Below, piece after piece: positions 1 through 5,686 of a stretch of 7,898 nucleotides of DNA. The stretch covers positions 1-7,898 of the forward strand of contig AEPI01000011.1 of assembly GCA_000193795.2 (NCBI GenBank), given 5' to 3'. The stretch's first letter is position 1, and every line of letters starts with the position of its first letter. A program made the translations under genes and the position numbers. Under the pieces are notes generated by a model. It was not told the DNA's origin and ran no database searches. It saw only the letters and a list, made by a program, of their open reading frames with translations. Source of the stretch: Neisseria lactamica NS19 (GTDB taxonomy: Bacteria > Pseudomonadota > Gammaproteobacteria > Burkholderiales > Neisseriaceae).

Positions 1-212
1 CTTTCTACTTACTGCGTTTCGCCGTCGGCGGGTTTGGTGGTGGATTTTAACCTGAAAAAAGGGGGCAAGGTGTTTTTAGGGGAACGCCGGATTGCGGTGG
101 GGTTTGCTTTTATTTTGCAGAAAGCTTTAAAACCGCGTGGTCGGGTACATCGGCTGTATCGTGCTTGTTTGTGCAAGATCGGGGTAAGGTGCGATGGGCA
201 AGTTTGCCTGGG
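1..212. other. left-edge region with no supportable gene
   Basis: No reading frame here looks like a real protein. Plus frame 3 is open from the window edge to a TAA at 48-50, and frame 2 to a TGA at 50-52, so the last codons of an upstream plus-strand gene could lie at the very edge, but 15 or so residues are too few to identify. The longer open frames either start inside the DUS repeat (minus strand, from 239) or give arginine- and cysteine-rich translations with no recognisable domain. The plus-oriented hairpin with a T-run at 213-244 would suit the end of a plus-strand transcript coming from the left. Confidence 0.5.
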
Positions 213-244
213 ATGCCGTCTGAAGCGTTCAGACGGCATTTTTT
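213..244 (+). terminator. DUS-pair hairpin terminator
   Basis: Two perfect AT-DUS copies face each other: ATGCCGTCTGAA at 213-224 and its reverse complement at 228-239. They form a 12-bp perfect stem with a 3-nt GCG loop, followed by six T (239-244). This is the classic Neisseria arrangement in which uptake sequences double as rho-independent terminators. The T-run favours termination of plus-strand transcripts; on the minus strand the hairpin is followed by CCCAGG and has no T-run, so it should work poorly in that direction. Each arm is also an uptake signal recognised by the ComP pilin during transformation. Confidence 0.85.
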
Positions 245-392
245 ATTCGTCGCGGTTTGGTACGCGGGATGTGGCGGCTTCCCGGACGGTGCGGCGGATG
301 CGGCTGTACCATCGGGCGAGTTCTCGCCGCTCTTGGAGATAACTGTCGGCGGTCAGGTGGTGCGGGCTTGAAAAGCCGGCGGTTGGGGTGTC
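243..392 (-). pseudogene. possible decayed 3' end of a minus-strand gene
   Basis: A 49-codon open stretch runs leftward from an in-frame TAA (393-395) to a TAA at 243-245. It has no ATG, so it cannot be a complete gene as it stands. Its translation has a protein-like, charged helical stretch (SYLQERRELARWYSRIRR and on to VREAATSR). The stop codon overlaps the AT-run beside the DUS hairpin exactly as the rfbC stop does at 4113-4115, which is the usual position of a gene end in this window. I do not recognise the family. It may be the remnant of a gene whose 5' part is lost or out of frame, or it may be chance. Low confidence. Confidence 0.2.
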
Positions 393-638
393 TTATATAT
401 TTCACCCCGTCAAAAGGGCGCATTACTTTTTTTAACCACTCCCTTCGACAGCCAAGTGAACGGTGCTTTTTTTATGTCGTCATCAAAATGAATATTTTTT
501 CTTATTGAATGGGTTATAAAAAACAGATGACCTTCCTTTTTAATGGCAGGTCGGAATGGGATAGAAACCCTATTTTTTAATTTCCGGACGGGTAAAGCCG
601 CCGATACCCGGCGCATTATTAAAGGAACAACAGAAGAA
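393..638. other. AT-rich spacer upstream of dnaJ, no gene recognised
   Basis: This stretch contains several T-runs (437-443, 468-474, 495-500, 571-576) and only short open frames with no recognisable products. I see no tRNA, rRNA or CRISPR. I looked for a heat-shock (sigma-32 type) promoter for dnaJ: CTTGAAAA occurs at 367-374, but no CCCCAT-like -10 element follows at the right distance. TATAAA at 515-520 could be a -10 element but lacks a convincing -35. The dnaJ promoter is therefore not located. Confidence 0.4.
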
Positions 639-661
639 ATGCCGTCTGAAAGGCGGTTTTT
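639..661 (+). repeat. single DUS forming a weak hairpin with T-run
   Basis: An exact AT-DUS lies at 639-650 without an inverted partner. Its CCGTCT (642-647) can still pair with AGGCGG (651-656) across a GAA loop, with one G-U pair, and five T follow (657-661). The result is a weak terminator- or attenuator-like hairpin 72 nt upstream of the dnaJ start. Its transcriptional role is inference; its identity as an uptake sequence is clear. Confidence 0.7.
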
Positions 662-733
662 GTTTGGGAAACCTTGTGTTTTATCCTGTTGCCCTTATTT
701 TATTGACAATTTTATTTTGAATTAGATGAAAAG

Positions 734-1855
734 ATGAGCAATCAAGATTTTTATGCCACCTTGGGTGTGGCAAGAACAGCTACCGATGATGAGATTAAAA
801 AAGCCTACCGTAAATTGGCGATGAAATACCATCCCGACCGCAATCCTGACAATAAAGAGGCGGAAGAGAAGTTTAAAGAAGTACAAAAGGCGTATGAAAC
901 TTTATCCGACAAGGAAAAGCGCGCTATGTACGACCAGTATGGCCATGCGGCGTTTGAAGGCGGCGGACAGGGGGGCTTCGGAGGGTTTGGCGGATTCGGC
1001 GGTGCTCAAGGTTTTGACTTTGGGGATATTTTCAGCCAAATGTTTGGAGGCGGTTCGGGGCGCGCCCAGCCTGATTATCAGGGCGAGGACGTTCAAGTCG
1101 GTATCGAAATCACGCTTGAAGAAGCAGCAAAAGGCGTGAAGAAACGCATCAACATTCCGACTTATGAATCGTGCGATGTCTGCAACAGCAGCGGTGCGAA
1201 ACCGGGGACATCCCCGGAAACCTGCCCGACTTGCAAAGGTTCGGGAACGGTGCACATCCAGCAGGCGATTTTCCGTATGCAGCAGACTTGTCCGACCTGC
1301 CACGGTGCCGGCAAACACATTAAAGAACCTTGCGTCAAATGCCGTGGTGCGGGGCGGAATAAGGCCGTCAAGGCGGTGGAAGTCAATATTCCCGCCGGTA
1401 TCGATGACGGGCAGCGTATCCGTTTGAGCGGCGAAGGCGGGCCGGGTATGCACGGCGCGCCCGCAGGCGATTTGTATGTGACCGTCCGCATTCGGGCGCA
1501 TAAGATTTTCCAACGCGACGGCTTGGATTTGCATTGCGAACTGCCGATCAGTTTTGCCACGGCGGCTCTGGGCGGAGAGTTGGAAGTGCCGACCTTGGAC
1601 GGCAAAGTCAAGCTCACCGTCCCCAAAGAAACCCAAACCGGCAGGAGGATGCGCGTGAAGGGTAAGGGTGTCAAATCTTTACGCAGCAGCGCGACCGGCG
1701 ATTTGTACTGCCATATTATCGTCGAAACGCCTGTTGATTTGACCGACCGTCAAAAAGAGCTTTTAGAAGAATTTGAGCGGATTTCTACCGGCTTGGAAAA
1801 CCAAACGCCGCGTAAGAAATCGTTTTTAGACAAGCTGCGCGATTTGTTTGATTGA
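734..1855 (+). CDS. dnaJ: chaperone protein DnaJ (Hsp40)
   Basis: DnaJ is the cytoplasmic co-chaperone of DnaK: it binds unfolded clients, delivers them to DnaK and stimulates its ATPase, with GrpE recycling the nucleotide. The 373-aa product is full length for a type I DnaJ. Residues 1-70 are the J domain, with the essential HPD at 33-35. A Gly/Phe-rich linker spans about 75-110. The zinc-finger domain has four cysteine pairs at 147/150, 164/167, 186/189 and 200/203. The C-terminal substrate-binding domains run from about 210, and the protein ends in a short helical tail. The first zinc repeat reads CDVCNSSG, with Ser where CxxCxGxG has its first Gly. The Shine-Dalgarno is weak (GAAAAG directly upstream), but the start matches the family's N-terminus. 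grpE and dnaK are not adjacent; the gene stands alone between a long leader and its own terminator. Confidence 0.98.
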   Translation: MSNQDFYATLGVARTATDDEIKKAYRKLAMKYHPDRNPDNKEAEEKFKEVQKAYETLSDKEKRAMYDQYGHAAFEGGGQGGFGGFGGFGGAQGFDFGDIFSQMFGGGSGRAQPDYQGEDVQVGIEITLEEAAKGVKKRINIPTYESCDVCNSSGAKPGTSPETCPTCKGSGTVHIQQAIFRMQQTCPTCHGAGKHIKEPCVKCRGAGRNKAVKAVEVNIPAGIDDGQRIRLSGEGGPGMHGAPAGDLYVTVRIRAHKIFQRDGLDLHCELPISFATAALGGELEVPTLDGKVKLTVPKETQTGRRMRVKGKGVKSLRSSATGDLYCHIIVETPVDLTDRQKELLEEFERISTGLENQTPRKKSFLDKLRDLFD

Positions 1856-1874
1856 TTTTGAGGCTTGGAAACAG

Positions 1875-1918
1875 GCGGCCGTATCGGGGAATCTCCCTGA
1901 TACGGCTGCTTTTGTTTT
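1875..1918 (+). terminator. dnaJ rho-independent terminator
   Basis: A 15-bp stem without bulges (1875-1889 with 1895-1909, two G-U pairs; A1890 and T1894 may add a further pair) closes a short loop and is followed by TTTTGTTTT (1910-1918). It begins 19 nt after the dnaJ stop. Unlike most terminators in this window it is not built from DUS copies. Confidence 0.93.
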
Positions 1919-1919
1919 C

Positions 1920-1942
1920 TTGAAAATAGTTTTTATTTTCAA
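1920..1942. repeat. 9-bp inverted repeat in dnaJ-OPT spacer
   Basis: TTGAAAATA (1920-1928) and TATTTTCAA (1934-1942) form a perfect inverted repeat with a 5-nt spacer GTTTT. It lies just past the dnaJ terminator and about 50 bp upstream of the OPT promoter -35. It could be a protein-binding palindrome or a weak AT hairpin; nothing in the sequence decides between them. Confidence 0.5.
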
Positions 1943-1964
1943 AGAAGTATGAGACAGGGCGGGA

Positions 1965-1982
1965 TAACTGTTTTTAACTGTT
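1965..1982 (+). promoter_or_regulatory. 10-bp-phased direct repeat upstream of OPT promoter
   Basis: TAACTGTT occurs at 1965-1972 and again at 1975-1982, a repeat period of exactly 10 bp, so both copies face the same side of the helix. The second copy ends 11 bp before the -35 hexamer of the OPT promoter, the position typical of an upstream activator site. No known Neisseria regulator site is recognised here; function is inference. Confidence 0.4.
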
Positions 1983-1993
1983 CTTTTTAAAAC

Positions 1994-2022
1994 TTGACAT
2001 TATGACGTGATGCCAACAATAT
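1994..2022 (+). promoter_or_regulatory. sigma-70 promoter of the OPT gene
   Basis: A perfect -35 hexamer TTGACA (1994-1999) is separated by 17 bp from CAATAT (2017-2022), which keeps the A2, A5 and T6 of the -10 consensus. Transcription would start near 2029, giving a leader of roughly 22 nt that contains the Shine-Dalgarno sequence AAAGGA (2038-2043) 7 nt before the start codon. Confidence 0.65.
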
Positions 2023-2050
2023 GTGAAAGTCTGTTTTTAAAGGAAGAGTA

Positions 2051-4069
2051 ATGAGCAAATCTTTATCCGGTTCTGCGGAAGAATACCGCGAACTGACGCT
2101 CCGAGGCATGATACTCGGCGCATTGATTACCGTAATTTTTACTGCGTCTAACGTTTATCTCGGCTTGAAAGTCGGATTGACCTTTGCTTCGTCAATTCCG
2201 GCGGCGGTAATTTCGATGGCGGTTTTAAAGTTTTTCAAAGGCAGCAATATTTTGGAAAACAATATGGTGCAGACCCAAGCTTCGGCGGCGGGTACGCTTT
2301 CGACCATTATTTTTGTCCTGCCCGGTTTGTTGATGGCGGGCTACTGGAGCGGTTTCCCGTTCTGGCAGACGACGCTTTTATGTATTGCCGGCGGGATTTT
2401 GGGGGTGATTTTCACCATTCCGCTGCGTTACGCGATGGTGGTAAAAAGCGAGCTGCCTTACCCGGAAGGCGTGGCGGCTGCTGAAATCTTGAAAGTGGGC
2501 GGTCATGAAGAAGGGGATGACCGTCAGGGCGGCAGCGGCATTAAAGAGCTGGCGGCAGGCGGCGCGTTGGCGGGATTGATGAGCTTTTGTTCCAATGGTT
2601 TGCGCGTGATTGCCGATAGTGCGAGTTATTGGTTCAAAAGCGGCACGGCGATTTTCCAACTGCCGATGGGTTTTTCACTGGCATTGTTGGGCGCGGGTTA
2701 TTTGGTCGGACTGACGGGCGGTATCGCCATCCTGTTAGGTATTTCGATTGCGTGGAGTATTGCCGTGCCGTATTTCTCCTCACATATTCCCCAGCCTTCC
2801 GATATGGAAATGGCGGCGTTTGCGATGAAGCTGTGGAAGGAAAAAGTACGCTTTATCGGCGCGGGAACCATCGGTATCGCGGCGGTTTGGACGCTTTTGA
2901 TGCTGTTCAAGCCGATGGCGGAAGGTATGAGGATGTCGTTCAAGAGTTTTGGCGGCGGTGCGCCCGCTGCGGAACGCGCCGAACAGGATTTATCGCCTAA
3001 GGCTATGATTTTTTGGGTGTTGGCGATGATGTTTGTTTTGGGCGTGTCGTTTTACCACTTTATCGGCGATTCGCACATTACGGGCGGCTTGGCGTGGCTT
3101 TTAGTGGTCGTTTGCACGCTTTTGGCTTCCGTCATCGGCTTTTTGGTTGCCGCCGCCTGCGGTTATATGGCGGGTTTGGTCGGCTCGTCTTCCAGCCCGA
3201 TTTCCGGCGTGGGCATCGTTTCCATCGTCGTCATTTCACTGGTTTTGCTGCTGGTGGGCGAATCCGGCGGCTTGATGGCGGATGAGGCAAACCGTAAATT
3301 CTTACTGGCGTTGACGCTTTTCTGCGGCTCGGCAGTAATCTGCGTGGCTTCGATTTCCAACGACAACCTGCAAGACTTGAAAACCGGCTACCTGCTCAAA
3401 GCCACGCCTTGGCGGCAGCAAATCGCCCTGATTATCGGTTGTATCGTCGGTGCGCTGGTGATTTCACCCGTGTTGGAACTGCTTTACGAAGCCTACGGTT
3501 TTACCGGTGCAATGCCGCGCGAAGGCATGGACGCGGCGCAGGCTTTGGCAGCTCCTCAAGCGACTTTGATGGCGACCATCGCGTCGGGCATTTTTGCCCA
3601 CAACCTTGAATGGGTCTATATCTTTACCGGCATCGTGATCGGCGCGGTATTAATCGTCGTCGATTTGGTGTTGAAAAAATCATCAGGCGGTAAACTTGCC
3701 CTGCCCGTCCTTGCGGTCGGTATGGGCATTTATCTGCCGCCGTCCGTCAATATGCCCATCGTGGCAGGTGCGGTGTTGGCGGCGGTGTTGAAACACATCA
3801 TCGGCAAAAAAGCAGAAAACCGTGAAGGCCGTCTGAAAAACGCCGACCGTATCGGCACACTTTTCGCGGCCGGTCTGATTGTCGGCGAAAGCCTGATCGG
3901 TGTGATTATGGCGTTTATTATCGCCTTTTCCGTGACCAACGGCGGTTCGGATGCGCCGCTCGCGTTGAATCTGCAAAACTGGGATGCCGCCGCTTCTTGG
4001 TTGGGCTTGGCGTTTTTCGTGACCGGAATGATTATTTTTGCACGGCGCGTACTGAAGGCGGGCAGGTAA
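2051..4069 (+). CDS. OPT-family oligopeptide transporter, inner membrane
   Basis: The 672-aa, very hydrophobic product belongs to the oligopeptide transporter (OPT) superfamily: proton-coupled importers of small peptides or peptide-like metal chelates, distinct from ABC and POT carriers. I count about 14-16 candidate membrane segments. Conserved family stretches are visible: NMVQTQASAAG (71-81), ELPYPEGVAAAE (134-145), GLVGSSSSPISG (375-386), SNDNLQDLKTGYLLKATPW (436-454), and the glycine/proline-rich LPVLAVGMGIYLPPSVNMP (551-569). There is no cleavable signal peptide; the first membrane segment starts near residue 18. A good Shine-Dalgarno (AAAGGA) fixes the start. It is monocistronic, with its own promoter and a DUS terminator 8 nt after the stop. 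The family call is firm. Substrate and physiological role are not readable from sequence, and nothing around it links it to the sugar genes beyond. Confidence 0.93.
   Translation: MSKSLSGSAEEYRELTLRGMILGALITVIFTASNVYLGLKVGLTFASSIPAAVISMAVLKFFKGSNILENNMVQTQASAAGTLSTIIFVLPGLLMAGYWSGFPFWQTTLLCIAGGILGVIFTIPLRYAMVVKSELPYPEGVAAAEILKVGGHEEGDDRQGGSGIKELAAGGALAGLMSFCSNGLRVIADSASYWFKSGTAIFQLPMGFSLALLGAGYLVGLTGGIAILLGISIAWSIAVPYFSSHIPQPSDMEMAAFAMKLWKEKVRFIGAGTIGIAAVWTLLMLFKPMAEGMRMSFKSFGGGAPAAERAEQDLSPKAMIFWVLAMMFVLGVSFYHFIGDSHITGGLAWLLVVVCTLLASVIGFLVAAACGYMAGLVGSSSSPISGVGIVSIVVISLVLLLVGESGGLMADEANRKFLLALTLFCGSAVICVASISNDNLQDLKTGYLLKATPWRQQIALIIGCIVGALVISPVLELLYEAYGFTGAMPREGMDAAQALAAPQATLMATIASGIFAHNLEWVYIFTGIVIGAVLIVVDLVLKKSSGGKLALPVLAVGMGIYLPPSVNMPIVAGAVLAAVLKHIIGKKAENREGRLKNADRIGTLFAAGLIVGESLIGVIMAFIIAFSVTNGGSDAPLALNLQNWDAAASWLGLAFFVTGMIIFARRVLKAGR
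3826..3837 (+). repeat. AG-type DNA uptake sequence inside the OPT gene
   Basis: AGGCCGTCTGAA contains the 10-bp DUS core GCCGTCTGAA but has AG rather than AT in front, the AG-DUS dialect described for some other Neisseria species. It sits in coding sequence, reading in the codons for Glu-Gly-Arg-Leu-Lys, and forms no hairpin. The core is sufficient for uptake, though usually less efficient than the 12-mer. Confidence 0.8.
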
Positions 4070-4077
4070 GCTGTCGG

Positions 4078-4114
4078 AAAAAATGCCGTCTGAAATGTTC
4101 AGACGGCATTTTTT
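4078..4114. terminator. bidirectional DUS terminator between OPT and rfbC
   Basis: ATGCCGTCTGAA (4083-4094) and its reverse complement (4098-4109) flank a 3-nt loop, and the stem extends through AAAAA and TTTTT on the two sides. A T-run therefore follows the hairpin on both strands. It terminates the rightward OPT transcript and the leftward galE-rfbBAC operon. The T-run contains part of the rfbC stop codon (TAA on the minus strand, 4113-4115), so the operon ends inside its own terminator. Confidence 0.92.
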
Positions 4115-4670
4115 ATCGGGAAAGCGTAAGGCGGAACTTTTCGGCTTCCTCCCACGTTTTGCCGGCAAGGTCTTTGGGCGACAGCAGCGGTGCGGTTTGA
4201 AGCGGCCAGCCTATGCCGGTTGCCGGGTCGTTCCATATTAAAACCTGTTCGGCTTCAGGCTTGTAATAGTCCGTGCATTTGTACACGACTTCCGCCGCGT
4301 CTCCCAAAACGTAAAACCCGTGCGCGAAGCCTTCGGGTATCCAAAGCTGGTATTGGTTTTGTGCCGACAGGGTTGCACCTGTCCATTTGCCGAAAGTCGG
4401 CGAACCTTCGCGCATATCGACGGCTACGTCGAACACTTCGCCGACAACTGCGCGTACGAGTTTGCCTTGTGTGTTTTCGGTTTGGTAGTGCAGGCCGCGC
4501 AATACGCCTTTGCCGGATTTGGAGTGGTTTTCCTGCACGAAGGTTCGATCGGCAATATTTTCTTTGAACCACCCGTCGCGGAAGGTTTCCATAAAAAAGC
4601 CGCGCCCGTCTTTGAAGGCTTGCGGTTTTAAAAGTTTTACGTCGGGGAGGGCGGTGTCGATGATGTTCAT
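4113..4670 (-). CDS. rfbC: dTDP-4-dehydrorhamnose 3,5-epimerase
   Basis: RfbC/RmlC is the third enzyme of dTDP-L-rhamnose synthesis: a cytoplasmic cupin that epimerises C3 and C5 of dTDP-4-dehydro-6-deoxy-glucose. The 185 aa match the family length. Recognisable are the active-site segment VLRGLHYQ with His61, the FAHGF motif with His117, YKCTDYY with Tyr130, and LSPKD with Asp167. By position, His61 and Asp167 correspond to the His-Asp dyad of characterised RmlC enzymes and Tyr130 to the proposed acid. The ATG follows AGAGAAAATC, a weak Shine-Dalgarno, 44 nt after the rfbA stop with a DUS hairpin in between. It is the last gene of the galE-rfbBAC operon. No rfbD/rmlD reductase follows, so the pathway is incomplete here. 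Confidence 0.97.
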   Translation of the reverse strand: MNIIDTALPDVKLLKPQAFKDGRGFFMETFRDGWFKENIADRTFVQENHSKSGKGVLRGLHYQTENTQGKLVRAVVGEVFDVAVDMREGSPTFGKWTGATLSAQNQYQLWIPEGFAHGFYVLGDAAEVVYKCTDYYKPEAEQVLIWNDPATGIGWPLQTAPLLSPKDLAGKTWEEAEKFRLTLSR

Positions 4671-4682
4671 GATTTTCTCTGT

Positions 4683-4714
4683 ATGCCGTCTGAAGAAAGT
4701 GGTTCAGACGGCAT
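4683..4714 (-). repeat. inverted DUS pair between rfbA and rfbC
   Basis: ATGCCGTCTGAA (4683-4694) and its reverse complement (4703-4714) are separated by 8 nt and begin directly after the rfbA stop codon. Read in the direction of the operon, the hairpin is followed by ACAGAGAAAATC with no T-run, so it probably does not stop transcription and may instead protect the upstream mRNA 3' end or tune rfbC. It also serves as an uptake signal. Confidence 0.85.
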
Positions 4715-5581
4715 TTATTTGCCGATCAGGTGCAGCAGGTATTGCCCGTAGGCGGTTTTTTCCAAAGGCTTTGCGCGTGTTTCCACATCTTTTTCCGTCA
4801 GCCAGCCGTTGCGCCAGGCGATTTCTTCGAGGCAGGCGATGTGCAGGTTTTGGATGTTTTGCACGGTTTGGACGAATGAAGCCGCCTCGTGCAGGCTCTC
4901 GTGGGTGCCGGTATCCAGCCACGCGAAACCGCGTCCCAATATTTGAACGGAGAGCGAGCCGTCTTCCAAATACATCCGGTTGAGGTCGGTAATTTCCAAT
5001 TCGCCGCGGGCGGACGGTTTGAGCCGTTTGGCGAACTCGACGGCGCGGTTGTCGTAGAAGTACAAGCCGGTTACTGCCCAATCGGATTTGGGCTGTTGCG
5101 GTTTCTCTTCGACAGACAGGGCGCGGAAGTTTGCGTCAAATTCAACCACGCCGAAACGTTCGGGATTTTTGACCTGATAAGCAAACACGGTCGCGCCGTG
5201 TTTTTTTGCCGCCGCTTGCCGCAATGTTTGCGTAAACGACTGACCGTAAAAAATATTGTCGCCCAACACCAAGCAGACATTGTCGTTGCCGATAAATTCT
5301 TCGCCGATGATAAATGCCTGTGCCAAGCCGTCCGGGCCGGGTTGCACGGCATAACTGATGGAAATGCCGAAATCGCTGCCATCGCCGAGCAGGCGTTTGA
5401 AAGAGGCGTTGTCTTCGGGCGCGGTAATCACCAAAATATCGCGGATTCCCGCCAGCATTAAAACCGACAAGGGGTAATAAATCATCGGTTTGTCGTACAC
5501 GGGCAGGAGCTGTTTGGACACGCCGCGCGTAATCGGATATAGGCGCGTACCGCTGCCGCCGGCAAGGATGATGCCTTTCAT
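4715..5581 (-). CDS. rfbA: glucose-1-phosphate thymidylyltransferase
   Basis: RfbA/RmlA is the first enzyme of the pathway: dTTP plus glucose-1-phosphate gives dTDP-glucose and pyrophosphate. The 288-aa product starts MKGIILAGGSGTRLYP, the nucleotide-binding GxGTR signature (residues 9-13). Other family landmarks are SKQLLPVYDKPM (22-33), LGDN with the metal-binding Asp108 (106-109), VEEKP (157-161), GELEITDLN (193-201) and WLDTGT with Asp223 (221-226). The frame stays open for 13 codons upstream to an ATG at 5620, but that ATG is part of a DUS copy and the extension (MPSENPSQRKKEK) lies outside the family's N-terminus, so I use 5581. A purine-rich AAAGGAAG stretch lies upstream of this start, somewhat far. 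The gene sits between DUS inverted pairs on both sides. Confidence 0.97.
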   Translation of the reverse strand: MKGIILAGGSGTRLYPITRGVSKQLLPVYDKPMIYYPLSVLMLAGIRDILVITAPEDNASFKRLLGDGSDFGISISYAVQPGPDGLAQAFIIGEEFIGNDNVCLVLGDNIFYGQSFTQTLRQAAAKKHGATVFAYQVKNPERFGVVEFDANFRALSVEEKPQQPKSDWAVTGLYFYDNRAVEFAKRLKPSARGELEITDLNRMYLEDGSLSVQILGRGFAWLDTGTHESLHEAASFVQTVQNIQNLHIACLEEIAWRNGWLTEKDVETRAKPLEKTAYGQYLLHLIGK

Positions 5582-5606
5582 TTTTTCTTTCTTCCTTTGC
5601 GATGGG

Positions 5607-5643
5607 TTTTCAGACGGCATTGCGTCGGGATGCCGTCTGAAAA
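5607..5643 (-). repeat. inverted DUS pair between rfbB and rfbA
   Basis: TTTTCAGACGGCAT (5607-5620) and ATGCCGTCTGAAAA (5630-5643) are perfect reverse complements around a 9-nt loop, giving a 14-bp stem. Each arm contains an exact 12-bp AT-DUS. On the operon strand no T-run follows, so it is more likely an RNA-stabilising or attenuating hairpin than a full terminator. It lies 1 nt after the stop of the in-frame rfbB tail (TAA at 5645-5647). Confidence 0.85.
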
Positions 5644-5644
5644 C

Positions 5645-5686
5645 TTATTTTCCGGTGCCTAAACGTTCCAAACGATAGCTGCCGTT
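5645..5686 (-). pseudogene. detached in-frame C-terminal tail of rfbB
   Basis: Directly after the rfbB stop codon (TAA at 5687-5689) the same frame continues for 13 sense codons, NGSYRLERLGTGK, to a second TAA (5645-5647). The pattern G-[SA]-Y followed by a charged end resembles the usual C-terminus of RmlB proteins. With the tail, rfbB would be 360 codons, close to the approximately 350-361 aa typical of the family. I infer that the stop at 5687 was once a sense codon, for example TTA Leu, and that this tail is no longer translated except by readthrough. Confidence 0.6.

Noticed and set aside
437..474. T-runs with nearby short inverted repeats as additional terminators or a small RNA
   Set aside because: The stems around CACT/AGTG and AGC/GCT are only 3-5 bp with mismatches; no stable hairpin precedes either T-run.
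703..708. Perfect TTGACA upstream of dnaJ as a promoter -35
   Set aside because: The hexamer 17 bp downstream (726-731, ATGAAA) is not a -10 element, and transcription would start inside the dnaJ coding region. No better spacing works.
639..725. 28-residue leader peptide before dnaJ starting at the DUS ATG, with AAAGGA upstream
   Set aside because: The ATG and first codons are the DUS itself, which is open in this frame wherever it occurs, and the rest has no recognisable composition. Spacing to AAAGGA is long. Not enough to call a gene.
902..1674. Long minus-strand open frames opposite dnaJ (244 and 170 codons)
   Set aside because: They are antisense shadows of the dnaJ reading frame with no domain, ribosome site or promoter; dnaJ is unambiguous.
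5582..5620. 13-residue N-terminal extension of RfbA from the ATG at 5620
   Set aside because: That start codon belongs to a DUS arm, and the RmlA family begins at MKGIILAGG. The extension is basic and unlike any family member I know.
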